Part shown: positions 19,050-27,642 of the stretch, in pieces
Layout of the letters: each line of letters opens with the position of its first letter
How positions within the stretch are numbered: position 1 is the first letter of the stretch
Origin: Elusimicrobiaceae bacterium
Lineage (GTDB): Bacteria; Elusimicrobiota; Elusimicrobia; Elusimicrobiales; Elusimicrobiaceae
Direction of reading: 5' to 3'
NCBI GenBank assembly: GCA_017534965.1
Contig: JAFXVA010000006.1
Coordinates: 1 to 64,000, forward strand
DNA length: 64,000 bases
The notes under the pieces: generated by a model
What the model was told of the DNA's origin: nothing
Seen by the model: the letters and a program-made list of their open reading frames with translations, nothing else
Databases searched by the model: none
Position numbers and translations under genes: made by a program

Positions 19050-19646
19050 CTAAAATTGCTGCTTTTGAAAAGTGCTTTCCCCAAGTTTGCTTGTTTTTAA
19101 AGTGCCGATTTGCGTTTTTTGCTGAGTAGGTTGTTTTGTATTCTTAGGTGTAAAAGTTTTTGAGGCACCCACCCCGCCTTTTGTTGAAATATTTGTTGCT
19201 TTTTGTAATTCCTGCTGTTCTTGTAAACGCTCAAGTCTTTCCTGTTCAAGTAAAGCTTTTTCTTTAGCGGCTTCAAGAGCTTCAAGACGTTCTGCCTCTT
19301 TTCTTGCTTTTTCTTTTTCGGCAATAATCTGTCTGTATTCCGCAAGTTGTCTTTCGTAATCTCTTATTTCAGACTCTTTGCTAGTAGTTCCTTTATTAGA
19401 AACAATATTCTTAAAGCCCGGATTTATACCGCCACCCTGATTATAAAGACTTTCATTATAAGTATCTGCTTTGTCATTTTGGCCTCTTTGTGCGTTCATA
19501 TAAGCGGCTATTGCCATTTTACAACGAACGCATTCTGACATTTTTTTAGGGGCTAAAACTTTCATAAATAATGTCAAGAAGGTTGTATATATAAAAGCCG
19601 ATATTATAACTGAAAGTAAAAATCTATTTCTCCTATCCCTTGTCAT
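19050..19646 (-). CDS. Small membrane-anchored coiled-coil protein (operon gene 3)
   Basis: The 198-residue product is not recognised. The ATG at 19646 is preferred over an in-frame GTG at 19652 because an AAGGAG site sits five bases before the ATG and would overlap the GTG. A membrane segment covers roughly 9-32, followed by a CxxC pair (ECVRCK). A charged coiled coil runs about 90-148 (KARKEAERLEALEAAKEKAL) and a Gln/Thr/Lys-rich tail follows. The plan (short inside, one helix, long coiled coil outside) is like periplasmic linker or FtsL/TolA-type stalk proteins, without sequence proof. Confidence 0.8.
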   Translation of the reverse strand: MTRDRRNRFLLSVIISAFIYTTFLTLFMKVLAPKKMSECVRCKMAIAAYMNAQRGQNDKADTYNESLYNQGGGINPGFKNIVSNKGTTSKESEIRDYERQLAEYRQIIAEKEKARKEAERLEALEAAKEKALLEQERLERLQEQQELQKATNISTKGGVGASKTFTPKNTKQPTQQKTQIGTLKTSKLGESTFQKQQF

Positions 19647-19655
19647 AACCACTCC

Positions 19656-21068
19656 TTACATTTTGCTGGGTTTTCTCATTCTAATCATTTCTTCAACAAA
19701 TCCCATAGCTACTGCTGCAGCTGCTGTCGGAATGAAAGCTGTTGCCATAAGAGCATTAAGCATACCAAATAAACCCCAAGCACCCCACATTTCACCTTTA
19801 CCGGGGGTTATACCTCCGTTTGCTTGCGATAGAGCATCAATCTGGTTAATAGAATTTGCATAACTATCTGCACCACCCCATAAAACACCTGAAATTGCTG
19901 CTGCACAAGCTACACAAATAGCACCGGCAATTAAATAGCACCAAGGACCAGCTGCTTTTGCTTCAATAACTGCAAATGCTGCAATAAAACCGGCCATTGC
20001 TACACCAAAAGCAGCCCAATATCTTGTATTTGCTTTATCTACAAGTTCATTATATTTATCTGTCTGTTGTTTAATATAAGCAGCAGAATCTTTAATCTTG
20101 CTTGTATCTAAACCGGATAAATCATCTAAAGCATTAAGGGCGGCTTGTTGTAAATTTTCCCCTTGCAAATTAACGGCTTCTGCTTCTTGGCTGCCATCAA
20201 AAGCGGCTGCAGCATCTGCTGCACCTTTTGCAGCATCGCTAACAACAGCGTTTTTACCGGACATAGAATATTTGCTTGCGCGGCCTAAATCACCAATACT
20301 TTCATGATTTCCGCCTAAAGCGCTGCGCCCTCTTGCTTGGCCTTCTGCAGAAGTAGAGTTCATCCCCATAGCGCCAATACTGCCGGATGCTCCTTTTAAA
20401 TTATTGGCATTAGCTTTGGCTAAAGCAACTTTGGAGGAATCTAAAGTGCCGGAAGTGCCTCTATTATTGCCAATACCGCCATAAACCATTGAGGTTGAGC
20501 CGGTTTCAATACCTTTAATACCGCTACCATCTGCAATTTTGCTTGTTTTAAGGGTTGCTCTTGCTTTATCGCCAAGTTCTTTACCTTTTGCAATTTTGGC
20601 ATCTCTTTGTGCTTGAGCGGCTGCTACATCTTCTGCGGAAACACCGACTCTTACTTTACCGGAAGTCCCCATGCCTTCAATTTCGCCGGCACCATAGCCG
20701 GTAGAATTATCACTAACCCCTGCAGTGCCTGCTTGGGCATTATAATCTACACCGGTATTTTGTGCGCCGGTTCTACCTCTTAAAGCAAGGCGATCTGTGC
20801 CTGTGATAGTAGGTCTGGAGCCATCTCTGCTGCTTTGTGCATAATTGCGGGCTGCAATAATATCATCAACATCTGCACCTGAATAAGTCCCTTCATAAGA
20901 AGAATATCCTTTTTCAATAGCATTAGAAGCAAAACCTTTTTCAGAATCACCACTGGAACTAAAATTGTTCATAAGACCGATGCCAACCATTAAGGTTGCC
21001 ACACCGATAGCGCCACCAACAATTACTTGTTTGGAAATTGCACCAATATTATTTAGCATCTTTTTCAT
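19656..21068 (-). CDS. Gly/Ala/Ser-rich multi-anchor membrane protein (operon gene 2)
   Basis: The product is 470 residues from the ATG at 21068, which is chosen because GGAGG lies eight bases upstream; an in-frame ATG at 21083 would overlap gene 1. One membrane segment lies near the N-terminus (QVIVGGAIGVATLMVGIGLM). About 290 residues follow that are rich in Gly, Ala and Ser with few charged clusters (GIGNNRGTSGTLDSSKVA). Two or three C-terminal membrane segments come next (WAAFGVAMAGFIAAFAVIEA, CYLIAGAICVACAAAISGVL, LMATAFIPTAAAAVAM). SIGAM in the middle recurs in gene 5. No family recognised; possibly the membrane core of the complex. Confidence 0.82.
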   Translation of the reverse strand: MKKMLNNIGAISKQVIVGGAIGVATLMVGIGLMNNFSSSGDSEKGFASNAIEKGYSSYEGTYSGADVDDIIAARNYAQSSRDGSRPTITGTDRLALRGRTGAQNTGVDYNAQAGTAGVSDNSTGYGAGEIEGMGTSGKVRVGVSAEDVAAAQAQRDAKIAKGKELGDKARATLKTSKIADGSGIKGIETGSTSMVYGGIGNNRGTSGTLDSSKVALAKANANNLKGASGSIGAMGMNSTSAEGQARGRSALGGNHESIGDLGRASKYSMSGKNAVVSDAAKGAADAAAAFDGSQEAEAVNLQGENLQQAALNALDDLSGLDTSKIKDSAAYIKQQTDKYNELVDKANTRYWAAFGVAMAGFIAAFAVIEAKAAGPWCYLIAGAICVACAAAISGVLWGGADSYANSINQIDALSQANGGITPGKGEMWGAWGLFGMLNALMATAFIPTAAAAVAMGFVEEMIRMRKPSKM

Positions 21069-21069
21069 T

Positions 21070-22275
21070 TTATTTTCCTCCACTAATATTAGAAAATTTC
21101 TTCATAGCATCTTTTACAATTGGATTTTTACTATTTTGGGCTTTCTTTATAGCATCAGATGCCTTTGCTTTCTGTTTTTCACTTACTTTTTTATCGCCTG
21201 TTCTACCGCTTCTTTCCCCTGTTGCATAGGAAGTTGCAATATCAACAGCAGCATCAATAAGTTTTTCCATTATCTTTTCAAGAAACTGCTCTCTTCTGCA
21301 TTCCATACGAATAGCTCTATTTCTTGATTTGCAAGGGTCTGCTTCGTCTTCCTTTTTATCTTTTTCCTTTTCTGCTTCGTTCTTTAAATCTTGTAAATCT
21401 TTATCACTTACGGCCTTTTTAAAGTCTTCAGCATTAAATTTATCTGCAAATTCATCCATCCCATCAGCAAGGCCTTCATCTTCTGCTTCAAGATTATTAT
21501 TTGTAAAAGCATCCGAAGCGGCCTGGGCTGCAATATCTGCATTTTGGGCACCTGCACCCCTTTGGCTTTCCTCTATTGCGCGGTTAAGGGTAGCAACTCT
21601 GCCTTTTATATCATTTTTAGCAACTAATTGTTGCGTTCCGCCGATACCGCCTGTAGAGCCATTTGTTTTTGAACCTTGCTGTCTTGATTTATCTTGACTG
21701 GTCCAAATAGAAGTGCTTACCCCGCTTGAACCACCACCTACTGATACCATACCGCCTCTTGTTAAACTGCCCGGGGTTGTATTATGTCTTTGAGTATAAA
21801 CCGGAGATCTTGAAACACCTCTTGCTTGTCTTCTTTCTCTTACTTTGCGGGCTTGTTTATATTCTTCATCAGGAGCAGCAGGTGTGCCTTCTGTTTTATC
21901 AATCTCTTGTCTTTCTTCTTTATCTTTTTTATCAAAGAGCCCCCCCGCTATTTTTGTTTGCGGGATATCACTATATTTGCCCATTTCAAGTAAAACTTTT
22001 TCCGCTTCATCATCAACGGCTAAATCGGCAAGGTCAAAAGCAACACTTTTATAAGAATTGCCGGAGGCTTTTTCCTCCCCGCCGGATAAAACAGGAACTA
22101 AAATAGTTATTAAAAATATTGCAGAAACACAGCAGGAAACTATTGTATAAAGTTTCTTTTCGTCCTTTTGTTGTTTGCTTTTTCCATTTTTAACTATAAG
22201 GCCGAAACTCTTTTCTTGTTTTGTTTTGGCACTATTCATAAAGAAGCCAAAACCTTTTGGTTTTTGTTCTGTCAT
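21070..22275 (-). CDS. Single-anchor envelope protein (operon gene 1)
   Basis: The 401-residue product is not recognised. A Lys-rich cytoplasmic tail of ~42 residues precedes a membrane segment near 43-64 (TIVSCCVSAIFLITILVPVL). Next come an acidic stretch, a basic stretch (KQARKVRERRQARG), the Gly motif GSLTRGGMVSVGGGSSGV near 165-185 shared with gene 5, and an Ala/Asp/Glu-rich part. A helical C-terminus with two Cys follows (DPCKSRN, MECRREQ). AAGGGG lies nine bases before the ATG. It is first in the operon, directly after the structured leader. Its stop is followed by gene 2 after one base. Confidence 0.82.
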   Translation of the reverse strand: MTEQKPKGFGFFMNSAKTKQEKSFGLIVKNGKSKQQKDEKKLYTIVSCCVSAIFLITILVPVLSGGEEKASGNSYKSVAFDLADLAVDDEAEKVLLEMGKYSDIPQTKIAGGLFDKKDKEERQEIDKTEGTPAAPDEEYKQARKVRERRQARGVSRSPVYTQRHNTTPGSLTRGGMVSVGGGSSGVSTSIWTSQDKSRQQGSKTNGSTGGIGGTQQLVAKNDIKGRVATLNRAIEESQRGAGAQNADIAAQAASDAFTNNNLEAEDEGLADGMDEFADKFNAEDFKKAVSDKDLQDLKNEAEKEKDKKEDEADPCKSRNRAIRMECRREQFLEKIMEKLIDAAVDIATSYATGERSGRTGDKKVSEKQKAKASDAIKKAQNSKNPIVKDAMKKFSNISGGK

Positions 22276-22408
22276 AAAATTTCCCCTTTATACCACTATA
22301 GCACAATTTATCAAAGATGACAAAAAATTTTACTCCTGCTGACCCGTTTCCCATAACTTCAAGAAACGCTCAAACATGGAGTTTGCTTAAAGATGCTACT
22401 CTGCATCT
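22276..22408 (-). promoter_or_regulatory. Structured 5' leader of the six-gene operon
   Basis: Between the predicted start and the first ATG lie 133 bases with three hairpins in a row: GATGC/GCATC (22392-22407), CAAAC/GTTTG (22371-22385) and CGTTTC/GAAACG (22345-22368). The second loop holds part of ACTCC, which can pair with GGAGT at 22332-22336 downstream, a possible pseudoknot or switch. A run of T follows. I recognise no known riboswitch class. Confidence 0.45.
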
Positions 22409-22414
22409 ACTACT

Positions 22415-22443
22415 AGTATACACCCTATTTTTAAATTTGTCAA
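22415..22443 (-). promoter_or_regulatory. Near-consensus sigma-70 promoter of the six-gene operon
   Basis: On the minus strand a perfect -35 TTGACA (22438-22443), an optimal 17-base spacer and a -10 TATACT (22415-22420) are present. It is among the strongest promoters in the window, which suggests high expression of the operon. Confidence 0.88.
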
Positions 22444-22549
22444 GGGGTATTTTTAAAATTTTGCTAGTTTATTTATTAATATATATATGTAGTATATATA
22501 TTACATTAAGTAAAGAATTCCTTTATTTAAGCTCTCTTTTACTAAACGG

Positions 22550-22680
22550 AGCACATTGTTTTTGCAAGGATTTTGCGTTTAGATAAGGCGCGAGGAACAA
22601 AGCATATCTTGAGAGGGTGGCAACCCCGTATATGTGAGCGACGAGCAACGCAATATAAACGCAAAAGCTGAAGCAAAAAC
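22550..22680. repeat. Palindromic repeat, subfamily A, copy 1
   Basis: This element of about 130 nt has imperfect inverted ends: the arms 22558-22581 and 22656-22680 pair over 8 and 11 bases around a small internal loop. A central hairpin GGGT-GGCA-ACCC lies at 22615-22626. Its right end touches the stop codon of the TPR gene (22680-22682). Subfamily A copy 2 at 28.6 kb has the same plan with paired base changes. Confidence 0.85.
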
Positions 22681-23741
22681 TAAGTAAGACTTTCTAAATA
22701 TGTGCGAAGATTTTCTTTTTTGGCGCGGGCAAAGGCCTTCTCAAAAATAGTATCGGCAAGTTTCTTTTGCCCTTGTAAATAATAGATTTGGGCTAAGCTA
22801 ATTTCGGTTAGTAATTGCCCGCGGATTTCATCACTTGTGCCAAAAAGTTTTTTAGCTTCAAGTAAAGTTTTTAAGGCCACTTTTAAATTGCCTTGGTGTT
22901 TTAAAATATCGGACTCGCCCCATTTAACAAAACCAAGGTCCACTAAATCATTTATGGAAGAATATAATTTATCAGCAACGCTATAATGCTTCATTGCTTT
23001 TTTATATTCGCCAAGTTGACGAAGGCCGTTGGCAAGACCGCAATTAGTATAGGCCTTACCAAAAACATCATCGGTATTTTTAAAAAGTTTTTCGGCAAGT
23101 TTATAATTTTTTACACAATCTTTAATATTACCAGCAATTCTGCTGATACCGGCAAGGCCACAAACGCCGTAAGCAACTGCAATATTATCTTTGGCTTTTT
23201 TGGAAAGTGTAATTGATTTTTTAAATTCCAAAATACCTTGCGCAAAATTACCTTCAAGACGGCTGATACCGCCAAGAGCCCAATAAATAAAACTTTGGCC
23301 GGAAATGTCGCCTTGCTCTTGATAATAATTTAAAGTTGTGTTTAATAAAACTTTGGCATCTTGTAATTTGCCTTGCGCTCTTAAAGCAAGGGCTCTTTCC
23401 TGCAAAGCTAAGACGGCAAAATCTTCAAGTTCGGCCTTCTGGGCAAGTTTTTCTGCAAGACTTGCATTTTTATAAGCAAGGTTTGCACGCCCTAAAGTGC
23501 GCTCACATTTAGCAAGAGCCAAAAGTAAATCAATTTTACCTTCTACTTCGCTAGAAGAAATATTTTTTAAAGCTAAATTATAAGTTTTTATTGCCTCTTC
23601 AAAACTGCCAAGCATTCTTTGCGCTTCGGCGCGTACAAATAAAATTTGCCAATTTTTTGTTTTAACTTTGCCAAGTTCTTTTAAAACTTGGGCCGGTTTG
23701 TTTTGGTCTAGTAAATCTTCAAAGTAAGAGGCATTTTTCAT
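22680..23741 (-). CDS. Cytoplasmic TPR-repeat protein
   Basis: The 353-residue product is built almost wholly of 34-40-residue TPR-like units (for example AYGVCGLAGISRIAGNIKDCVKNYKLAEKLF and the next similar unit), with no signal peptide. Such proteins scaffold protein complexes. It starts two bases after the GH57 branching enzyme stop and ends the thrC-DUF4912-GH57-TPR operon, so a link to glycogen metabolism is possible, but no partner can be named. The stop codon abuts the palindromic repeat. Confidence 0.88.
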   Translation of the reverse strand: MKNASYFEDLLDQNKPAQVLKELGKVKTKNWQILFVRAEAQRMLGSFEEAIKTYNLALKNISSSEVEGKIDLLLALAKCERTLGRANLAYKNASLAEKLAQKAELEDFAVLALQERALALRAQGKLQDAKVLLNTTLNYYQEQGDISGQSFIYWALGGISRLEGNFAQGILEFKKSITLSKKAKDNIAVAYGVCGLAGISRIAGNIKDCVKNYKLAEKLFKNTDDVFGKAYTNCGLANGLRQLGEYKKAMKHYSVADKLYSSINDLVDLGFVKWGESDILKHQGNLKVALKTLLEAKKLFGTSDEIRGQLLTEISLAQIYYLQGQKKLADTIFEKAFARAKKENLRTYLESLT

Positions 23742-23743
23742 AA

Positions 23744-25333
23744 TTAGCTTCTGTAAACCTCGTAGTTTATTTGCGGGAAAATATTATCCCTTTGCTCTAA
23801 ATTATAGACATACCCCTCGTCAATTCTATTACCCATAATCATTTCGTAAAGGGCAATAAAGCGTTGAATATGGTCTTTAGTGCGTTTTGTAGAATATTCT
23901 TTTGCTGTGCCGACGGTCATTAAGAAAGCCCAGTCGGATGATTGCATTAAAACAAGTTCTCTTGCAGCTTGATTTAATGCCCTTCTTAAAACGCCGTCCG
24001 CATTAGGGAATTTATTTGCCATCTCTATCATTCTTTGGGCAGCTTTAATAAGGTGCCTGTAAATCCAATCATTACCGCTGTTAAGCCAAACATCATGGTA
24101 GCCCTTATCGCCCCAAGAGGACATTGAGGGCTGGGCCACTTGATTGACGGGATATTTTTGTAAATATTCCATAGGGGTAATAAGTTTAATATCTTTTTGA
24201 TCGTAATAAATCTTCTTAAAAAGATATTCCAAAAATTCTATACCTTCATACCACCAGTGTCCATATAATTCAGCATCATACATAGAAACAACTAAAGGTT
24301 TTCTATCGGTAATAACGCTGGCAAGATATTCAATTTGTTTTTGGCGGTTAAACATAAAGTTGCCCGCGTGACTTGCTGCAACTTCGCGTGCGCGACTTGG
24401 GTAGTAGGGTTGTTTTTGGTTCAAAGAAACTTTACCGGTAATTTTATGATATTTCATACCGATATTTCTTCTAACACCATCAGAGTGCAAATAAGGTTTT
24501 ATATATTCATAATCAAGGTCATAGCCGAGGTCGCGGTAAAATTCTCTGTAATTAGGATCTCCGGGGTAGCCACTTTCTGCGCTCCAAACCTGTTGGGCTG
24601 ATTCCATATCTCTGGCAAAAGCCGCCACGCCATTAGGCGTATAAACAGGTGCGTAAATGCCGTATTTAGGGCGCGGAACAGAGTGCATAACACCATGCGA
24701 TTCCATAAAGAAAAATCTTATGCCTTCTTCCTGCAGAAATTTATCATCACCGGGGTTATAAGCACACTCGGCAAGCCAAATACCTCTTGGCCCACGGCCG
24801 AAATGGCGTTTATAATCTTCAACAGCAATTTTAATTTGCGCTCTAACACTTTCTCTATGAACCTGCAAAGGCAAATAGCCGTGGGTAGCACAGCAGGTAA
24901 TAATTTCAAGTTTACCCATATCTTGGAATTTTTTAAAACCTTCCAAAATTCTGCCGTGATAATAATTTTCAAATAAATCTTGATAGCGCAAAAACTTATT
25001 TTTATACATTTGCGCAACTTCTGCAAATTCGGTATTTCTTGTGCGTTCAATTTCTTTTTTGCTAAGTTCAATTCTTTGGTTTAAATAATGTCTAAAGCGG
25101 GAGATTAATAACTCATCACTCATCATAGCGCACAAAGGAGGTGTTAAGGACATTGTTATTCTAAAATCAACGCCTTCTTTTGTTAAGTTTTCATAGACAT
25201 TAAGCAAAGGTAAATAGGTTTCCACCATTGCTTCAAAGAACCAATCTTCTTCTAAGAAATCGGGGTATTCGGGGTGTCTGATAAAAGGTAAATGGGCATG
25301 TAAAACTAGGGATAAATAGCCTTTTTCTTCCAT
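23744..25333 (-). CDS. GH57-family 1,4-alpha-glucan branching enzyme
   Basis: The 529-residue GH57 protein starts GYLSLVLHAHLPFIRHPEYP, the family's first conserved region. The nucleophile Glu189 sits in GIWLAECAYNPG and the acid/base Asp near 353 in VVSMYDAELYGHWWYEG. The length and these motifs match bacterial GH57 branching enzymes, which make alpha-1,6 branches in glycogen. It lies five bases after the DUF4912 gene, an arrangement seen in other deep-branching bacteria. A GH57 alpha-amylase is a less likely alternative. Confidence 0.92.
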   Translation of the reverse strand: MEEKGYLSLVLHAHLPFIRHPEYPDFLEEDWFFEAMVETYLPLLNVYENLTKEGVDFRITMSLTPPLCAMMSDELLISRFRHYLNQRIELSKKEIERTRNTEFAEVAQMYKNKFLRYQDLFENYYHGRILEGFKKFQDMGKLEIITCCATHGYLPLQVHRESVRAQIKIAVEDYKRHFGRGPRGIWLAECAYNPGDDKFLQEEGIRFFFMESHGVMHSVPRPKYGIYAPVYTPNGVAAFARDMESAQQVWSAESGYPGDPNYREFYRDLGYDLDYEYIKPYLHSDGVRRNIGMKYHKITGKVSLNQKQPYYPSRAREVAASHAGNFMFNRQKQIEYLASVITDRKPLVVSMYDAELYGHWWYEGIEFLEYLFKKIYYDQKDIKLITPMEYLQKYPVNQVAQPSMSSWGDKGYHDVWLNSGNDWIYRHLIKAAQRMIEMANKFPNADGVLRRALNQAARELVLMQSSDWAFLMTVGTAKEYSTKRTKDHIQRFIALYEMIMGNRIDEGYVYNLEQRDNIFPQINYEVYRS

Positions 25334-25338
25334 AGGGG

Positions 25339-26235
25339 TTAGGCCTCCTTTTGTCTTTGTGCTTTAATAGTAATGGCGCGTTTCTTTTCAGCTTTGGTTT
25401 TGTGTTCCGCGCGGATAGGAATAATAACTTGCCCGTCTTGCAAGGAGTATCTTAGAGAAAAAGTGCCGTCCTCGTTTAATTTTAAGGGCGTTGTGCCAAG
25501 CATAACTTTTGCATTTTTGCTGGCTTGGCCGTAAACAATAAGTTCGCAATCGGCTTTAAGCCAGATATCTTCATCGGTTTCTTCTGCTTCGGGGCGCACT
25601 AAAGCGGCCGAACTCCACGAAGATATATGGGAAGAAGGCAAAGAGTTAATATCAAAGTCAAACATTTTCCATTTATGAGTAAAGATATGTTGTAATTTCT
25701 CGCTAGAACCGCCTTGTCTATCAAACATATCCTGACCGGACATTTTTAAAAGTTTTTGATAATCGCCTTCAACCATCATCCATTTTTCGTCTATTACATT
25801 GGAAACTCTGCCCGGCGGTAAAGTTGTGCCGTTACTGCGGGTAATTAAAATAAATCTGCCCTCCGGGGTAAGTAAACCAAGATCGCAAATATATCTTCTT
25901 GCGCTAGCGGCATTTATATACCAGCTTCTTGCATCAAGCACCACATCAATATCAAAAAAACTATTAGCATTTGTGCCGTCAAAATTTTCTTTATCTGTTA
26001 CATCATATACACGGATAATGCCTTTTGCTCTTTCAAAAATATCTTGGCCATAAGTATCTTTTATATATTCATAAGTTTCTTTTACGATATCCCAAAATAA
26101 AAACATCCAATTTGGATCTTTTGGTAAAAGGTAGCTTTCTGTAGCACCATAACTTTGCGGCAAATCATATTGTGCTTTATCTTGCTCGCCGTGATTTATT
26201 CTTATAACGGCTGTTGATGAAAGTTTTTCGTCCAT
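25339..26235 (-). CDS. DUF4912 domain protein
   Basis: The 298-residue soluble protein has the DUF4912 signature ATESYLLPKDPNWMFLFWDI near residues 30-50. A short beta-rich domain near 225-290 (CELIVYGQASKNAKVMLGTT, FSLRYSLQDGQVIIPIRA) is like an early-set or carbohydrate-binding fold. DUF4912 proteins often accompany GH57 branching enzymes, and the tight spacing here (5 bases) agrees with a helper role in glycogen handling. The biochemical activity is not known. Confidence 0.88.
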   Translation of the reverse strand: MDEKLSSTAVIRINHGEQDKAQYDLPQSYGATESYLLPKDPNWMFLFWDIVKETYEYIKDTYGQDIFERAKGIIRVYDVTDKENFDGTNANSFFDIDVVLDARSWYINAASARRYICDLGLLTPEGRFILITRSNGTTLPPGRVSNVIDEKWMMVEGDYQKLLKMSGQDMFDRQGGSSEKLQHIFTHKWKMFDFDINSLPSSHISSWSSAALVRPEAEETDEDIWLKADCELIVYGQASKNAKVMLGTTPLKLNEDGTFSLRYSLQDGQVIIPIRAEHKTKAEKKRAITIKAQRQKEA

Positions 26236-26245
26236 ACTTTTCCCC

Positions 26246-27490
26246 TTATTTTTCTTTTATAAGTCCTAATTTTTCAATTTCTTCAAGAGTGGGTTTTACA
26301 AATGTTTGGGAAATTTCAACCGCTTTTTCGGCTGATCCTATATCTTTTAGGCCATTTCCCCCCACAACGATTGCAACACTTTCGTCTTTCTTAATTGCCC
26401 CTTGCTGGGCAAGTTTTTTAAGGCCGGCATAAGTAACAGCCCCGCTAGGTTCTGCAAAGATACCGGTTTTTCTTGCAAGTTCACGCATGGCAACTATTAT
26501 TTCTTCGTCTGATACACTTAAGGCCATGCCGTTTGATTCCTGTAAGGCCTGAAGGGCCAAATAAGAATCTCTTGGATAATTTACGGAAATGCTATCTGCT
26601 ATTGTTGAGGCCTGAACTGCAGTTGCATCAGTTTTAGTTTCCCACGCATTTTTAATAGCGGCACTTCCTTCTGCCTGAACGGCAATCATTTGAGGCATTT
26701 TTTCAATTATGCCAAGTTTACTGAAATCTGTAAAACCCTTCCACATACCGCTTAAAATTGTGCCATCTCCGACGGCGACAATAACTTTATCCGGTGCTTC
26801 CCATTGCATTTGTTCGCAAATTTCAAAAGCGCAGGTTTTTTTACCCTCTCTGCCAAAGGGATTAAAACCGGCGGCTCTGTTATACCAGCCGTATTTAGCA
26901 GAAGCGGCTTTGCATAACTCAAAAGCATCGTCGTATGTGCCATCTATTCTTATAACTTGCGCACCATACATATAAAGTTGCACAAGTTTTGGAATAGGGG
27001 TATTTTTAGGTGTAAAAATAACTGTTTTTAAATCTAAACAGGAAGTTAAACAGGCAAGAGAATCACTAGCGTTACCGCTTGATGCATCTGTAATAACTTT
27101 TGCGCCAAGTTCAAGGGCGCGGGCAACAGCAACGGCGCTACCCCTATCTTTAATAGAACCGGTTGGGTTTCTGCCTTCATCTTTAATATAAAGTTTTGAA
27201 ATACCAAGTTCTTTTGCTAAATCATCAACCCTATAAAGCGGGGTCCAACCCACTTGAACGGGTGGCATTTCGTCGTGTTCTTCAACAGGTAATAAATCTA
27301 CATAACGCCAAATATTATAGTTTGTGTTTTTTTCCAAAACATCATAATCAAAGCGTTTATTGATTAATTTATAGTCGTAATTTATTTCCAAATTACCCCC
27401 GCAGGAATTGCAAACATAATCAGATTCCCGCGTTGTGTGTTCTTTTCCGCATTGGACACATTGTAAATTTAATATCTTTTTCATACCCAT
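26246..27490 (-). CDS. thrC: Threonine synthase
   Basis: The 414-residue PLP enzyme converts O-phosphohomoserine to threonine. It has an N-terminal zinc-ribbon-like motif (Cys11, Cys14, Cys27, Cys30), the PLP lysine near 114 in NPTGSIKDRGS, and ITDASSGNASDSLA and GDGTILSGMWKG for cofactor phosphate binding. An in-frame ATG at 27484 is also possible, since an extended -10 lies only a few bases upstream of 27490. It leads the operon with DUF4912, GH57 and TPR genes. Confidence 0.94.
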   Translation of the reverse strand: MGMKKILNLQCVQCGKEHTTRESDYVCNSCGGNLEINYDYKLINKRFDYDVLEKNTNYNIWRYVDLLPVEEHDEMPPVQVGWTPLYRVDDLAKELGISKLYIKDEGRNPTGSIKDRGSAVAVARALELGAKVITDASSGNASDSLACLTSCLDLKTVIFTPKNTPIPKLVQLYMYGAQVIRIDGTYDDAFELCKAASAKYGWYNRAAGFNPFGREGKKTCAFEICEQMQWEAPDKVIVAVGDGTILSGMWKGFTDFSKLGIIEKMPQMIAVQAEGSAAIKNAWETKTDATAVQASTIADSISVNYPRDSYLALQALQESNGMALSVSDEEIIVAMRELARKTGIFAEPSGAVTYAGLKKLAQQGAIKKDESVAIVVGGNGLKDIGSAEKAVEISQTFVKPTLEEIEKLGLIKEK

Positions 27491-27492
27491 AT

Positions 27493-27501
27493 ATTATACC
27501 A
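27493..27501 (-). promoter_or_regulatory. Extended -10 promoter element before thrC
   Basis: The minus strand reads TGGTATAAT (TGnTATAAT) with TATAAT at 27493-27498. The start would fall at or in the annotated ATG, giving a near-leaderless mRNA or favouring the ATG at 27484. No clear -35 is present. Confidence 0.5.
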
Positions 27502-27582
27502 TTTATTGGGGCTTATTTATGACTTTCTTGATTAAGAATAACATTAGGTCTTTAGGCCCATAGGTTAATAGGTCTTAGGTCT

Positions 27583-27623
27583 CTTGTAATTTTTCATAAA
27601 GTGCCCAATAATTATATTACAAG
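27583..27623. promoter_or_regulatory. Inverted repeat upstream of the secreted protein gene, possible operator
   Basis: CTTGTAAT (27583-27590) and ATTACAAG (27616-27623) form a perfect 8-bp inverted repeat separated by 25 bases. TAGGTCT occurs three times just upstream (27545-27582). Both lie between the divergent thrC and the gene at 27643. A regulator site is inferred. Confidence 0.4.
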
Positions 27624-27642
27624 AACTATTTAGGGTATAAGT

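Noticed and set aside
22276-22408. Cyclic-di-GMP-I riboswitch
   Set aside because: The conserved core and tetraloop receptor pattern of that class are not present.
22317-22586. 89-codon plus-strand ORF
   Set aside because: It overlaps the operon promoter, leader and a repeat on the opposite strand and has no recognisable product.
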